From Pseudomonas sp. C1C7 (GTDB lineage: Bacteria; Pseudomonadota; Gammaproteobacteria; Pseudomonadales; Pseudomonadaceae): a stretch of DNA of 64,000 bases. Below are positions 36,949-48,145 of this stretch, in pieces. Both the position numbers and the translations under genes were made by a program. The DNA lies in assembly GCF_013359595.1 (NCBI RefSeq), contig NZ_JABFMP010000009.1, forward strand, positions 62,001 through 126,000. Direction: 5' to 3'. Numbering within the stretch: the first letter of the stretch is position 1; each line of letters starts with the position of its first letter. Under the pieces are notes generated by a model, which was given only the letters and a program-made list of their open reading frames with translations, was not told where the DNA came from and did not search any database.

Positions 36949-38184
36949 ATGCCGCAAGCCGCCCAGATCTCTCCTGTCTCAGATGCCTTTGGGGATGCCC
37001 TGGGGCATCCGTCGTCCGTAGAGCAGGCAAGCCGGCTTGGCCTCGAGCAGGCATTCGCCCTGTTCAACCAGATGTCCACCCAACTGAACAGCTCTTACAG
37101 CATGCTCGAAGCCCGGGTGACCGAGCTCAAGGGAGAGCTGGCCGTGGTCAGTGCCCAGCGCATGCAGGAACTGGCGGAAAAAGAACGCCTGGCCAACCGT
37201 CTGCAAAACCTCCTCGACCTCTTGCCCGGTGGCGTCATCGTCATCGACGCCCAAGGCATCGTGCGCGAAGCCAACCCGGCGGCCTGTGAGCTGCTGGGCC
37301 TGCCGCTGGAAGGCGAGTTGTGGCGCCATGTCATTGCCCGCTGCTTTGCGCCTCGTGACGACGATGGTCATGAAGTCTCCCTCAAGGATGGTCGGCGTCT
37401 GTCGATTGCCACGCGCTCGCTGGATGCCGAGCCCGGGCAACTGGTATTGCTCAACGACCTGACTGAAACCCGTCACCTGCAGGACCAGTTGGCTCGCCAC
37501 GAACGCCTGTCGTCCCTGGGGCGCATGGTTGCCTCGCTGGCTCATCAGATTCGTACGCCGCTGTCCGCGGCCTTGCTCTACGCCAGCCATTTGACTGAGC
37601 AGGAGCTGCCGGTCGACATCCAGCAACGTTTTGCCGGACGCCTCAAGGAGCGCCTGCACGAGCTGGAGCATCAGGTGCGCGACATGCTGGTGTTCGCCCG
37701 TGGCGAGTTGCCGCTGACTGACCGCGTCACCCCCAAACAGTTGATGCAGTCGCTGCAGGCGGCAGCGCTGCCCCATGTGCTGGACCTGTCCATTCGCTGG
37801 CAGTGCGACAGCCATACCGGCGAGTTGCTGTGCAATCGCGACACCCTGGTCGGGGCCTTGCTCAATCTCATCGAAAACGCCGTGCAGGCCAGCAGTCGTG
37901 ACGTGCGCTTGAAGGTGCATCTGTATACCCGCGACAACCAGTTGCGGGTGTGCATCAGCGACAGCGGCAGCGGCATCGACAGCGTTGTGCTGGCGCGTCT
38001 CGGCGAGCCGTTTTTCACCACCAAGGCCAACGGGACCGGGCTCGGCCTGACCGTGGTCCACGCCGTTGCCCGTGCGCATCAGGGTGCGTTGCAGTTGCGC
38101 TCGCGGCCGGGGCGCGGGACTTGCGCTCAGGTGATCCTGCCGCTGTTTTGCGATGAATCACGTAACGCTCAAGGAGTGGAGTGA
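36949..38184 (+). CDS. fleS: FleS, sensor histidine kinase
   Basis: The 411-residue cytosolic kinase has no membrane helix. It has an N-terminal coiled coil (about 45-85), a PAS domain (about 85-180), a His-kinase dimerisation box (LGRMVASLAHQIRTPLSAAL, phospho-His in AHQIRTP) and a catalytic ATPase domain (NLIENAVQ; DSGSGID; TKANGTGLGLTVV). It phosphorylates FleR to start class III genes; the signal is probably internal, linked to assembly. Confidence 0.95.
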   Translation: MPQAAQISPVSDAFGDALGHPSSVEQASRLGLEQAFALFNQMSTQLNSSYSMLEARVTELKGELAVVSAQRMQELAEKERLANRLQNLLDLLPGGVIVIDAQGIVREANPAACELLGLPLEGELWRHVIARCFAPRDDDGHEVSLKDGRRLSIATRSLDAEPGQLVLLNDLTETRHLQDQLARHERLSSLGRMVASLAHQIRTPLSAALLYASHLTEQELPVDIQQRFAGRLKERLHELEHQVRDMLVFARGELPLTDRVTPKQLMQSLQAAALPHVLDLSIRWQCDSHTGELLCNRDTLVGALLNLIENAVQASSRDVRLKVHLYTRDNQLRVCISDSGSGIDSVVLARLGEPFFTTKANGTGLGLTVVHAVARAHQGALQLRSRPGRGTCAQVILPLFCDESRNAQGVE

Positions 38185-38189
38185 ACGTC

Positions 38190-39581
<1,392 letters not shown>

Positions 39582-39607
39582 AATCTGGCGCGAAACCCCG
39601 ATCCAAA

Positions 39608-39708
39608 TGTGGGAGCGAGCCTGCTCGCGATGAACCCGAAGGCACCGCGGGGCGTCAGGTTGTCAGCGTCATCGTTGACGACCATCGCGAGCAAGTTCGC
39701 TCCTACAG
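39608..39708. repeat. REP doublet between fleR and fliE
   Basis: TGTGGGAGCGAGCCTGCTCGCGAT is mirrored by ATCGCGAGCAAGTTCGCTCCTACA after about 55 bp, with four mismatches between arms. It lies 22 bp before the -24 box of the fliE promoter. Confidence 0.8.
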
Positions 39709-39730
39709 ATAATTCGCCGAGGCCACTGAG

Positions 39731-39747
39731 CTGGCACCCTTGTTGCT
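39731..39747 (+). promoter_or_regulatory. Sigma-54 promoter of fliEFGHIJ
   Basis: CTGGCACCCTTGTTGCT has perfect TGGCAC and TTGC elements at the right spacing. It lies about 60 bp upstream of fliE. Confidence 0.8.
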
Positions 39748-39808
39748 AACACCCTGGTACCCGCCGAGTGAGCGTCAAAAAATTGCGGGCCGTCAATGAG
39801 AGTAGATC

Positions 39809-40138
39809 ATGAGCCAAGGTATTGAATTTAATCGGTTGATGCTGGATATGCGCGCCATGCAAATGGATGCCATGTCTGCGCCGAAATCGACTGCCGCCGT
39901 CCCTGAACTGGCCGGCAGCAGCTTTTCCGACATGCTCGGTCAGGCCGTCAATAAAGTGAACGATACCCAGCAGGCGTCGAGCCAGTTGGCCAGTGCTTTC
40001 GAGATCGGCAAGAGCGGCGTCGATCTGACTGACGTGATGATTTCCTCGCAGAAGGCCAGCGTGTCTTTCCAGGCATTGACCCAGGTGCGTAACAAGCTGG
40101 TTCAGGCCTACCAAGACATCATGCAGATGCCGGTTTAA
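39809..40138 (+). CDS. fliE: Hook-basal body protein FliE
   Basis: The 109-residue protein has the FliE domain ([40 protein letters not shown]). It links the MS ring to the proximal rod. It is the first gene of fliEFGHIJ, behind the sigma-54 site. Confidence 0.96.
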   Translation: MSQGIEFNRLMLDMRAMQMDAMSAPKSTAAVPELAGSSFSDMLGQAVNKVNDTQQASSQLASAFEIGKSGVDLTDVMISSQKASVSFQALTQVRNKLVQAYQDIMQMPV

Positions 40139-40153
40139 GGACGAGATTGAGTC

Positions 40154-41941
40154 ATGGCAGAAGCAGTCGCCGATAACGTTCCGGCCAAGACCGCGCCGAC
40201 AGAGGGCAAGCCGCCGCTGTTCGGGTTGTCTTTCCTGGAAAACCTTTCCGAGATGACCATGCTGCGTCAGGTAGGCCTGTTGGTCGGCCTGGCCGCGAGC
40301 GTGGCGATTGGTTTTGCCGTGGTGTTGTGGTCCCAGCAGCCGGACTACCGTCCGCTGTACGGCAGTCTTGCCGGCATGGACACCAAGCAGGTCATGGACA
40401 CCCTGGCCGCCGCCGATATTCCGTACAACGTCGAACCCAACTCCGGTGTCTTGCTGGTCAAGGCCGACGATCTGTCCCGTGCCCGCCTGAAACTGGCGGC
40501 CGCTGGTGTCACTCCCAGCGACGGCAACGTGGGCTTTGAGATCCTCGACAAGGAGCAGGGCCTGGGCACCAGTCAGTTCATGGAAGCGACCCGTTATCGT
40601 CGCGGCCTGGAAGGTGAACTGGCGCGCACCATCTCCTCCCTGAACAACGTCAAGGGTGCCCGTGTGCACCTGGCGATTCCGAAGAGTTCGGTGTTCGTGC
40701 GCGATGAGCGCAAGCCGAGCGCGTCGGTGCTGGTCGAACTGTATCCGGGTCGCTCGCTGGAGCCGGGTCAGGTCGTGGCCATCATCAATCTGGTGGCGAC
40801 CAGCGTTCCCGAGCTGAGCAAATCGCAGATCACCGTGGTCGACCAGAAGGGCAACCTGCTCTCCGACCAGGCGGAAAATTCCGAACTGACCATGGCCGGC
40901 AAGCAATTCGACTACAGCCGCCGCATGGAAAGCATGCTCACCCAGCGTGTGCACAACATCCTCGAACCAGTACTGGGCAACGACCGCTACAAGGCTGAAG
41001 TCTCGGCCGATGTGGATTTCAGCGCCGTCGAATCGACCTCCGAGCAGTTCAACCCGGATCAGCCGGCACTGCGCTCCGAGCAGTCGGTCAACGAACAACG
41101 TACCGCCAGCAATGGCCCGCAAGGTGTACCGGGTGCCCTGAGCAACCAGCCGCCGTCGGCCGCTTCCGCACCGCAAACCACCGGCGGCGCTGCTGCGCCA
41201 GCGGGCATGGTGCAGCCAGGTCAGCCACTGGTCGATGCCAACGGTCAGCAGATCATGGACCCGGCCACCGGCCAGCCGATGCTGGCGCCTTATCCTGCGG
41301 ACAAGCGTCAACAATCGACCAAGAACTTCGAACTCGACCGTTCCATCAGCCACACCAAGCAGCAGCAGGGTCGTCTGAGCCGCCTGTCGGTGTCGGTGGT
41401 GGTGGACGATCAGGTCAAGGTCAACCCGGCCAACGGCGAAACCACCCGTGCGCCGTGGAGCGCCGACGAATTGGCGCGCTTCACCCGTCTGGTTCAGGAC
41501 GCGGTGGGCTTCGACGCCAGCCGTGGCGACAGCGTCAGCGTGATCAACATGCCGTTCTCCGCCGATCGCGGTGAAGTGATTGCCGACATTCCGTTCTACT
41601 CCCAGCCGTGGTTCTGGGACATCGTCAAGCAAGTGCTGGGTGTCCTGTTCATTCTGGTGCTGGTGTTCGGTGTGCTGCGTCCGGTGCTCAACAACATCAC
41701 CGGTGGCGGCAAGGGCAAGGAATTGGCCGGTATCGGCAGCGACGTCGAGCTGGGTGGCATGGGCGGTCTGGACGGCGAACTGGCCAACGATCGCGTCAGC
41801 CTCGGTGGCCCGACCAGCATCCTCTTGCCGAGTCCGAGCGAGGGCTATGATGCCCAACTGAACGCAATCAAGAGTCTGGTAGCAGAAGACCCGGGTCGTG
41901 TGGCCCAGGTCGTGAAAGAGTGGATTAACGCAGATGAGTGA
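40154..41941 (+). CDS. fliF: MS-ring protein FliF
   Basis: The 595-residue membrane protein has two membrane helices (about 38-58 and 478-498) around a periplasmic region with YscJ/FliF ring domains (SQQPDYRPLYGSLAGMDTKQ onwards) and a Pro/Gln-rich loop (about 315-375). The cytoplasmic tail binds FliG (ending AQVVKEWINADE). It forms the ring on which the motor is built. It overlaps fliG by 8 bp. Confidence 0.97.
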   Translation: MAEAVADNVPAKTAPTEGKPPLFGLSFLENLSEMTMLRQVGLLVGLAASVAIGFAVVLWSQQPDYRPLYGSLAGMDTKQVMDTLAAADIPYNVEPNSGVLLVKADDLSRARLKLAAAGVTPSDGNVGFEILDKEQGLGTSQFMEATRYRRGLEGELARTISSLNNVKGARVHLAIPKSSVFVRDERKPSASVLVELYPGRSLEPGQVVAIINLVATSVPELSKSQITVVDQKGNLLSDQAENSELTMAGKQFDYSRRMESMLTQRVHNILEPVLGNDRYKAEVSADVDFSAVESTSEQFNPDQPALRSEQSVNEQRTASNGPQGVPGALSNQPPSAASAPQTTGGAAAPAGMVQPGQPLVDANGQQIMDPATGQPMLAPYPADKRQQSTKNFELDRSISHTKQQQGRLSRLSVSVVVDDQVKVNPANGETTRAPWSADELARFTRLVQDAVGFDASRGDSVSVINMPFSADRGEVIADIPFYSQPWFWDIVKQVLGVLFILVLVFGVLRPVLNNITGGGKGKELAGIGSDVELGGMGGLDGELANDRVSLGGPTSILLPSPSEGYDAQLNAIKSLVAEDPGRVAQVVKEWINADE

Positions 41942-42953
41942 TAACCGAGCCGTTGCCGCCAAGCTGACCAAGGTCGACAAAGCCGCGATTCTGCTGCTGT
42001 CCCTTGGTTCTACCGACGCCGCCCAGGTGCTGCGCCACATGGGGCCCAAAGAGGTCCAGCGTGTGGGCGTAGCCATGGCCCAGATGGGTAATGTGCACCG
42101 CGAACAGGTCGAGCAGGTGATGAGCGAGTTCGTCGACATCGTCGGCGACCAGACCAGCCTGGGCGTCGGTTCCGACGACTACGTGCGCAAGATGCTCACC
42201 CAGGCCCTGGGTGAGGACAAGGCCAACGGCCTGATCGATCGCATCCTGCTGGGCGGCAACACCAGCGGCCTGGACAGCCTGAAGTGGATGGAGCCGCGCG
42301 CCGTCGCCGACGTGATCCGTTACGAGCACCCGCAGATCCAGGCGATCGTGGTGGCGTACCTCGATCCGGATCAGGCCGGTGAAGTGCTGGGCAACTTCGA
42401 CCACAAGGTGCGTCTGGACATCATCCTGCGGGTTTCCTCGCTGAACACCGTGCAGCCGGCGGCCCTGAAGGAACTCAACCAGATTCTCGAGAAGCAGTTC
42501 TCCGGCAACTCCAATGCCTCGCGCACCACCCTGGGCGGTATCAAGCGCGCGGCGGACATCATGAACTTCCTCGACAGCTCCATCGAAGGCCAGCTCATGG
42601 ACTCGATCCGCGAAGTCGACGAAGACCTGTCCGGTCAGATCGAAGACCTCATGTTCGTGTTCAACAACCTGGCCGATGTCGACGACCGCGGTATCCAGGC
42701 GCTGCTTCGCGAAGTGTCCTCCGACGTGCTGGTGCTGGCCCTCAAGGGTTCGGACGAAAACGTCAAGGAGAAGATCTTCAAGAACATGTCCAAGCGTGCG
42801 GCCGAACTGCTGCGCGACGACCTGGAAGCCAAGGGCCCGGTTCGCGTCAGCGACGTGGAAACCGCGCAGAAGGAAATCCTCACCATCGCCCGTCGTATGG
42901 CCGAAGCCGGAGAAATCGTGCTCGGCGGCAAAGGCGGCGAGGAAATGATCTAA
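41934..42953 (+). CDS. fliG: Motor switch protein FliG
   Basis: The 339-residue switch protein has FliG N, middle and C domains. The middle EHPQ motif is EHPQIQAIVVAYLD, and the C-terminal torque helix carries charged residues (LMFVFNNLADVDDRGIQALL). It couples stator movement to rotation. The start lies inside the fliF end, showing coupling. Confidence 0.97.
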   Translation: MSDNRAVAAKLTKVDKAAILLLSLGSTDAAQVLRHMGPKEVQRVGVAMAQMGNVHREQVEQVMSEFVDIVGDQTSLGVGSDDYVRKMLTQALGEDKANGLIDRILLGGNTSGLDSLKWMEPRAVADVIRYEHPQIQAIVVAYLDPDQAGEVLGNFDHKVRLDIILRVSSLNTVQPAALKELNQILEKQFSGNSNASRTTLGGIKRAADIMNFLDSSIEGQLMDSIREVDEDLSGQIEDLMFVFNNLADVDDRGIQALLREVSSDVLVLALKGSDENVKEKIFKNMSKRAAELLRDDLEAKGPVRVSDVETAQKEILTIARRMAEAGEIVLGGKGGEEMI

Positions 42954-42957
42954 CACC

Positions 42958-43752
42958 ATGGCCAAGCATGACGATTTACCCACTGACCTGATCCGGGCCG
43001 GGGAAGTCAGTGGGTTCGATACCTGGGCGCTGCCCAGCTTCGATCCGCCTGCGCCGGAACCTGAGCCGGAACCCGAGCCCGAACCGGAGCCGCCGGAAAT
43101 CGAGGAAGTGCCGCTGGAAGAAGTTCAGCCACTGACCCTCGAGGAACTTGAAAGCATTCGTCAGGAGGCCTACAACGAAGGCTTCGCGGTCGGCGAGCGT
43201 GAAGGTTTCCACAGCACCTCGCTCAAGGTTCGCCAGGAAGCGGAAGCTGCGCTGGCACCCAAACTCGCGGGGCTGGAGCAACTGATGACGCACCTGTTCG
43301 AGCCCATCGCCGAACAGGACACCCTGATCGAAAAATCCCTGGTCGACCTGGTTCAGCACATCACCCGCCAGGTGATCCAGCGCGAACTGGCCATCGATTC
43401 GACCCAGATCGAACACGTCATGCGCGAAGCCCTCAAGCTGCTGCCGCTGGGCGTGAACAACGTGCGCCTGTACATCAATCCCCAGGATTTCGCCCAGGTC
43501 AAAGCCCTGCGCGAGCGCCATGAAGAAACCTGGCGCATCGTCGAGGACGAGTCGCTGCTGCCCGGCGGCTGCCGGGTCGAGACCGAGCACAGCCGTATCG
43601 ATGCCACCGTCGAGACCCGTGTAGCGCGGGTGATGGACAAATTGTTCGATCAGCTCCACGAACAAGCCCTGCATCCGGCTGCGGCCGACGTGACCCTGGA
43701 CCTGCCGATCGACAGCCAGCCTGCGGCTGCGGACATTCCCGATGCGCCTTGA
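42958..43752 (+). CDS. fliH: Flagellar export ATPase regulator FliH
   Basis: The 264-residue protein has a disordered acidic N-terminus with six tandem Pro-Glu pairs (nucleotides 43054-43089), a central Glu/Gln-rich helix ([20 protein letters not shown]) and the FliH C-terminal domain ([20 protein letters not shown]). It binds FliI and delivers it to the export gate. It overlaps fliI by 11 bp. Confidence 0.95.
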   Translation: MAKHDDLPTDLIRAGEVSGFDTWALPSFDPPAPEPEPEPEPEPEPPEIEEVPLEEVQPLTLEELESIRQEAYNEGFAVGEREGFHSTSLKVRQEAEAALAPKLAGLEQLMTHLFEPIAEQDTLIEKSLVDLVQHITRQVIQRELAIDSTQIEHVMREALKLLPLGVNNVRLYINPQDFAQVKALRERHEETWRIVEDESLLPGGCRVETEHSRIDATVETRVARVMDKLFDQLHEQALHPAAADVTLDLPIDSQPAAADIPDAP

Positions 43753-45100
43753 ACGCACCAGTTTCGCCAAGCGCCTGGGCAGCTATGCCGAGGCCACGCA
43801 ACTGGAAGGCGCGCCGATCCTCGAAGGCCGCCTGTTGCGCATGGTCGGCCTGACCCTCGAAGCCGAAGGCCTGCGCGCTGCCATGGGCAGTCGCTGCATG
43901 GTGATCAACGACGACAGCTATCACCCGGTGCAGGTCGAAGCCGAAGTCATGGGCTTCTCCGGCAGTAAAGTCTTTCTGATGCCAGTGGGCAGCGTCGCCG
44001 GCATCGCCCCTGGGGCCCGCGTGGTGCCGCTGATGGAAAGCGGGCGCCTGCCGATGGGCATGAGCATGCTCGGACGCGTGCTCGATGGCGCCGGTCGCGC
44101 GCTGGACGGCAAGGGCGGCATGAAGGCCGAAGACTGGGTGCCGATGGACGGCCCGACCATCAACCCGCTCAAGCGTGAGCCGATCAGCGAGCCGCTGGAT
44201 GTGGGCATCCGCTCCATCAACGGCATGTTGACGGTCGGTCGCGGTCAGCGGCTCGGCTTGTTCGCCGGTACCGGCGTGGGTAAATCCGTCTTGCTGGGCA
44301 TGATGACCCGCTTCACCGAGGCCGACATCATTGTCGTCGGGCTGATCGGTGAGCGGGGTCGTGAGGTTAAAGAGTTCATCGAGCACATCCTCGGTGAAGA
44401 AGGGCTCAAGCGCTCCGTCGTCGTGGCGTCACCGGCGGACGATGCGCCACTGATGCGTCTGCGCGCGGCCATGTATTGCACCCGCATCGCCGAATATTTC
44501 CGCGACAAGGGCAAGAACGTCCTGCTGCTGATGGATTCCCTGACCCGTTTCGCCCAGGCCCAGCGGGAAATCGCCCTGGCCATCGGCGAGCCGCCGGCGA
44601 CCAAGGGCTATCCGCCTTCGGTGTTCGCCAAGCTGCCGAAGCTGGTGGAGCGGGCGGGTAACGCCGAGAAGGGCGGCGGTTCGATCACCGCGTTCTATAC
44701 CGTTCTGTCCGAAGGCGACGACCAGCAGGACCCGATTGCCGACTCCGCGCGGGGCGTGCTCGACGGGCATATCGTGCTGTCCCGGCGCCTGGCCGAGGAA
44801 GGGCATTACCCGGCCATCGATATCGAGGCGTCCATCAGCCGGGTCATGCCGGCGGTGGTATCGCCGGAACACATGACGCGAGCGCAGTACTTCAAACAGC
44901 TGTGGTCGCGCTATCAACAGAGCCGCGATCTGATCAGCGTCGGTGCCTACGTGGCCGGCGGCGATCGCGAGACCGACCTGGCGATTTCCCTTCAGCCGCA
45001 GCTGGTCAAATACCTGCGCCAGGGTCTCAACGACAGCATCAGCCTGGGCGAAAGCGAAGCCTATCTCGCCTCGATCTTCGCGCCTGCGGCGGGCGGCTAA
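43742..45100 (+). CDS. fliI: Flagellum-specific ATPase FliI
   Basis: The 452-residue protein resembles F1-ATPase beta. It has Walker [10 protein letters not shown], Walker [21 protein letters not shown] and the conserved [18 protein letters not shown] and [19 protein letters not shown] segments. It drives substrate unloading at the flagellar type III export gate with FliH and FliJ. Confidence 0.97.
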   Translation: MRLERTSFAKRLGSYAEATQLEGAPILEGRLLRMVGLTLEAEGLRAAMGSRCMVINDDSYHPVQVEAEVMGFSGSKVFLMPVGSVAGIAPGARVVPLMESGRLPMGMSMLGRVLDGAGRALDGKGGMKAEDWVPMDGPTINPLKREPISEPLDVGIRSINGMLTVGRGQRLGLFAGTGVGKSVLLGMMTRFTEADIIVVGLIGERGREVKEFIEHILGEEGLKRSVVVASPADDAPLMRLRAAMYCTRIAEYFRDKGKNVLLLMDSLTRFAQAQREIALAIGEPPATKGYPPSVFAKLPKLVERAGNAEKGGGSITAFYTVLSEGDDQQDPIADSARGVLDGHIVLSRRLAEEGHYPAIDIEASISRVMPAVVSPEHMTRAQYFKQLWSRYQQSRDLISVGAYVAGGDRETDLAISLQPQLVKYLRQGLNDSISLGESEAYLASIFAPAAGG

Positions 45101-45106
45101 CCGGTC

Positions 45107-45556
45107 ATGGCCCAGAGTCGCGCAGGGCGCCTGGCCCCCGTGGTGGAAATGGCCGAGAAGGCCGAGAAAACCGCGGTCCAGCGACTGGGGCATTTCCAGG
45201 GGCAGGTGCGGCTGGCCGAGAGCAAGCTGGCGGACCTCGAAGCCTTTCGTCTCGATTATCAGGAACAGTGGATCGTGCGCGGCAGCAGCGGCGTGTCGGG
45301 CCAGTGGCTGCTGGGTTACCAGGGCTTTCTGGCGCAACTCGGCACCGCTATCGATCAGCAGCGCCAGAGCCTCGCCTGGCACCAGAACAACCTGAACAAG
45401 GCGCGCGATACTTGGCAACAGGCCTTCGCCCGGGTCGAGGGTTTGCGCAAACTGGTTCAACGTTACATGGACGAGGCGCGGGCGATCGAGGACAAGCGCG
45501 AGCAGAAGCTGCTCGATGAGTTGTCCCAGCGGTTGCCGCGTCACGAGCAGTTTTGA
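45107..45556 (+). CDS. fliJ: Flagellar export protein FliJ
   Basis: The 149-residue, fully helical coiled-coil protein has high Arg/Gln/Glu content (VRLAESKLADLEAFRLDYQE), as expected of FliJ, which sits in the FliI ring like the gamma stalk of F1 and contacts FlhA. It lies 6 bp after fliI. Confidence 0.92.
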   Translation: MAQSRAGRLAPVVEMAEKAEKTAVQRLGHFQGQVRLAESKLADLEAFRLDYQEQWIVRGSSGVSGQWLLGYQGFLAQLGTAIDQQRQSLAWHQNNLNKARDTWQQAFARVEGLRKLVQRYMDEARAIEDKREQKLLDELSQRLPRHEQF

Positions 45557-45649
45557 TGGTTGATTCGAAAAGATCGCAGCCTTGCCCCAACCTTTACCAA
45601 ATGCTACACCTTGTACAAGAAGGTTCACCAATGACAAGGAAGCCATGAA

Positions 45650-45949
45650 ATGTCAGTCATTACCGAAGTTTCCCCCGATGGTCAAAAACTGACGATCTCG
45701 GTCAAGGGGCGATTCGATTTCGCCAAACATCAGGAATTTCGCGAATCCTACGAGGACAAGGATCTCGGCGCCGTCGTGATCGACCTGAAGGAAGCCACCT
45801 ACCTGGACAGCTCCGCACTGGGCATGTTGCTGCTGTTGCGTGATCACGCCGGCGGCGACGATTCGGATATTCGCGTCGTCAACAGCAGCTCCGACGTGCG
45901 AAAAATTCTCGCGATCTCCAACTTCGACAAGCTGTTCGACATCAGTTGA
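45650..45949 (+). CDS. hsbA: HsbA, STAS-type anti-sigma factor antagonist
   Basis: The 99-residue STAS-domain protein has the phosphoserine region EATYLDSSALGMLLLLRDHA. It corresponds to HsbA (PA3347) of P. aeruginosa, which in its two states interacts with the anti-sigma factor FlgM or with the cyclase HsbD, shifting between swimming and biofilm. Its stop overlaps the possible hsbR start. The 93-bp gap to fliJ has a fragment of a REP-like core (45568-45582). Confidence 0.88.
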   Translation: MSVITEVSPDGQKLTISVKGRFDFAKHQEFRESYEDKDLGAVVIDLKEATYLDSSALGMLLLLRDHAGGDDSDIRVVNSSSDVRKILAISNFDKLFDIS

Positions 45950-45954
45950 GCGCC

Positions 45955-47661
45955 GTGCAGGCTGTACTCGAGTCGCTGACGATCCTGATCGCCGAGGACA
46001 GCGCGGCCGATCGCATGCTGCTGTCGAGTATCGTCCGTCGCCAGGGCCACCAGGTGCTGACGGCGGGCAACGGTGCCGAAGCGGTCGAAGCCTTTCGCCA
46101 GCAGCGTCCGCAACTGGTGCTGATGGACGCGATGATGCCGGTAATGGACGGCTTCGAAGCGGCGCGGCAGATCAAGGAGCTGGCCGGGGAAACCCTGGTG
46201 CCGATCATCTTCCTGACCTCGTTGTCGGAAAGCGAAGCTCTGGCTCGCTGTCTGGAGGTCGGCGGCGACGATTTTCTGGCGAAACCCTATAACCAGGTGA
46301 TCCTCGCCGCCAAGATCAAGGCGATGGACCGCCTGCGACGACTGCAGGCCACCGTGCTGGAGCAGCGCGACCAGATCGCCCGGCATCACGAGTATCTGCT
46401 CAACGAGCAGCGGGTGGCCAAGGCGGTGTTCGACAAAGTCGCTCACTCCGGCTGCCTGAACGCCCCCAACATCCGCTACCTGCAATCGCCCTACGCGCTG
46501 TTCAACGGCGATTTGCTGCTGGCCGCGTTCACGCCCGCCGGCGACATGCATGTGCTGCTCGGCGATTTCACCGGCCACGGCTTGCCGGCGGCGGTCGGCG
46601 CGATGCCGCTGGCAGAGGTGTTCTACGGCATGACCGCCAAGGGCTACGGCCTGGCGGAAACCCTGCGCGAGATGAACGCCAAGCTCAAGCGCATCCTGCC
46701 GGTGGACATGTTCTGTTGCGCAACGCTGCTGTGTCTGAGTTTTCAGCGTCAGTCGGTGGAGGTCTGGAACGGCGGCATGCCCGATGGTTACCTGCACAGC
46801 ATGGGCACCGGAGAACGCAAGCCGCTGAAGGCCCGGCATCTGCCGCTGGGTGTGCTGAGCCCGCAGACCTTCGATGACCGCACCGAAGTGTTTCCAATGG
46901 CCCTCGGTGATCGGGTGTTCCTGTTGTCCGACGGGGTGATCGACACCTGCGACGTCAACGATCAGCTGTTTGGCGTTGAGCGCTTGCAGCAGGTGTTTGC
47001 CGCCAATCGGGAACCTGATGCGTTGTTCGAGGACATCGAACGGGCGCTGCGGGATTTTCGCGGCGAAGCCCGGGACGACGTCAGCATGGTCGAGATCAGC
47101 CTGCTGGACCCGACCCTGCTCAGCCCGCCGGCGCCGATCTATTCCGACAGCGGCCAGTCCTGCCCGCTGGACTGGTCGGTGAGTTTCGAATTCCGCGCCG
47201 CCACGCTCAAGCGCTTCAATCCGCTGCCGTATCTGCTGCAACTGCTGCTTGAAGTGCATGGCCTGCGGGCGCAGAGCGGGGCGCTCTACAGTGTTCTGGC
47301 CGAGTTGTATTCCAATGCCCTGGAGCATGGCGTGCTGGGGCTCGATTCGAGCCTCAAGCGCGATGTCGCCGGTTTCGCCCGTTATTATCAGGAGCGCAAT
47401 GCCCGCCTGGAAGCGTTGCAGGATGGCTACGTGCGGGTGCATCTGCAGGTCTCGCCACAGGGCGAGGGTGGCTGTCTGGTGATACGCGTCGAGGATAGCG
47501 GCAAGGGTTTTGATGTCGAACGTGTGATGCAGCGACCGGTCGATCCTGTCCGTTTGTCGGGACGCGGCGTCAGTCTGATCCGTCAGTTGGGGCGTAACGC
47601 CGGTTGGTCCGACGATGGTCGAAGTGCCCGCGTGGAGTTTTTCTGGGAGGGTCTGGCATAA
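45955..47661 (+). CDS. hsbR: HsbR, response regulator with phosphatase and kinase-like domains
   Basis: The protein of about 568 residues has an N-terminal receiver (LTILIAEDSAADRMLLSSIV; phospho-Asp in VLMDAMMPVMDG), a SpoIIE/PP2C phosphatase domain (LLGDFTGHGLPAAVGAMPLA, VFLLSDGVIDTCD, RDDVSMVEI) and a C-terminal HATPase domain of the RsbW/SpoIIAB type (LAELYSNALEHGVLG). It can both phosphorylate and dephosphorylate HsbA, depending on phosphate from HptB. The start is uncertain: GTG 45955 or TTG 45946. Confidence 0.9.
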   Translation: MQAVLESLTILIAEDSAADRMLLSSIVRRQGHQVLTAGNGAEAVEAFRQQRPQLVLMDAMMPVMDGFEAARQIKELAGETLVPIIFLTSLSESEALARCLEVGGDDFLAKPYNQVILAAKIKAMDRLRRLQATVLEQRDQIARHHEYLLNEQRVAKAVFDKVAHSGCLNAPNIRYLQSPYALFNGDLLLAAFTPAGDMHVLLGDFTGHGLPAAVGAMPLAEVFYGMTAKGYGLAETLREMNAKLKRILPVDMFCCATLLCLSFQRQSVEVWNGGMPDGYLHSMGTGERKPLKARHLPLGVLSPQTFDDRTEVFPMALGDRVFLLSDGVIDTCDVNDQLFGVERLQQVFAANREPDALFEDIERALRDFRGEARDDVSMVEISLLDPTLLSPPAPIYSDSGQSCPLDWSVSFEFRAATLKRFNPLPYLLQLLLEVHGLRAQSGALYSVLAELYSNALEHGVLGLDSSLKRDVAGFARYYQERNARLEALQDGYVRVHLQVSPQGEGGCLVIRVEDSGKGFDVERVMQRPVDPVRLSGRGVSLIRQLGRNAGWSDDGRSARVEFFWEGLA

Positions 47662-47692
47662 TTCCGCGCATTCTTGATCAAGGAGTGAGCAA

Positions 47693-48061
47693 GTGGCTGA
47701 TACACATCTTGACCCGGACGTGCTGAGCGCGTTGCGGGACGTCATGGAGGATGAGTTCTCGACATTGATCGACACCTTCCTCACCGACTCCGAACAGCGG
47801 TTGCGGCAATTGGCCGTGGCTGTCGACGCCACGCAATTGCTGGAAACGGCCCATAGCTTCAAGGGCAGCAGCAGCAACATGGGCGCTATTCGCCTGGCCG
47901 AGCTGTGCCATGACCTGGAGCACAGGGCAAAAGAGCGCAATCTGTCCGGCGTTGAATCGCTGATCGCGGAAATCTCCCGCGAATTCGCGTTTATCCGGCC
48001 TCTCTATGAAGAGGAGCGACAGCGTTCGCACTCTGCCATCGCGACCGTTCGGCCGTATTGA
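47693..48061 (+). CDS. hptB: HptB, histidine phosphotransfer protein
   Basis: The 122-residue HPt protein has the phospho-His in LLETAHSFKGSSSNMGAIRL and a helical-bundle fold. In P. aeruginosa HptB collects phosphate from several hybrid kinases (PA1611, ErcS', SagS) and passes it to HsbR. The GTG start at 47693 has GGAG upstream. It lies between hsbR and fliK. Confidence 0.9.
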   Translation: MADTHLDPDVLSALRDVMEDEFSTLIDTFLTDSEQRLRQLAVAVDATQLLETAHSFKGSSSNMGAIRLAELCHDLEHRAKERNLSGVESLIAEISREFAFIRPLYEEERQRSHSAIATVRPY

Positions 48062-48078
48062 TCCCGATCAAGGCAAAA

Positions 48079-48095
48079 CTGGCGCGACCCTTGCA
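48079..48095 (+). promoter_or_regulatory. Sigma-54 promoter of fliK
   Basis: CTGGCGCGACCCTTGCA matches the consensus at all but one fixed position, with exact spacing. It lies about 50 bp upstream of fliK, in the only gap behind hptB. Confidence 0.8.
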
Positions 48096-48145
48096 GTCTA
48101 ATCTCCCAACTGTACCTACGATCCCAGTGCAGCGGAGACCGTTTA

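Noticed and set aside
39608..39708. Regularly spaced repeats as a possible CRISPR
   Set aside because: They are inverted REP pairs with one spacer each, not direct repeats with unique spacers, and no cas gene is present.
39746..42139. 797-codon open frame opposite fliE-fliF
   Set aside because: High GC and codon bias of fliF leave the reverse frame open; no ribosome site, and a His/Gln/Arg-rich product.
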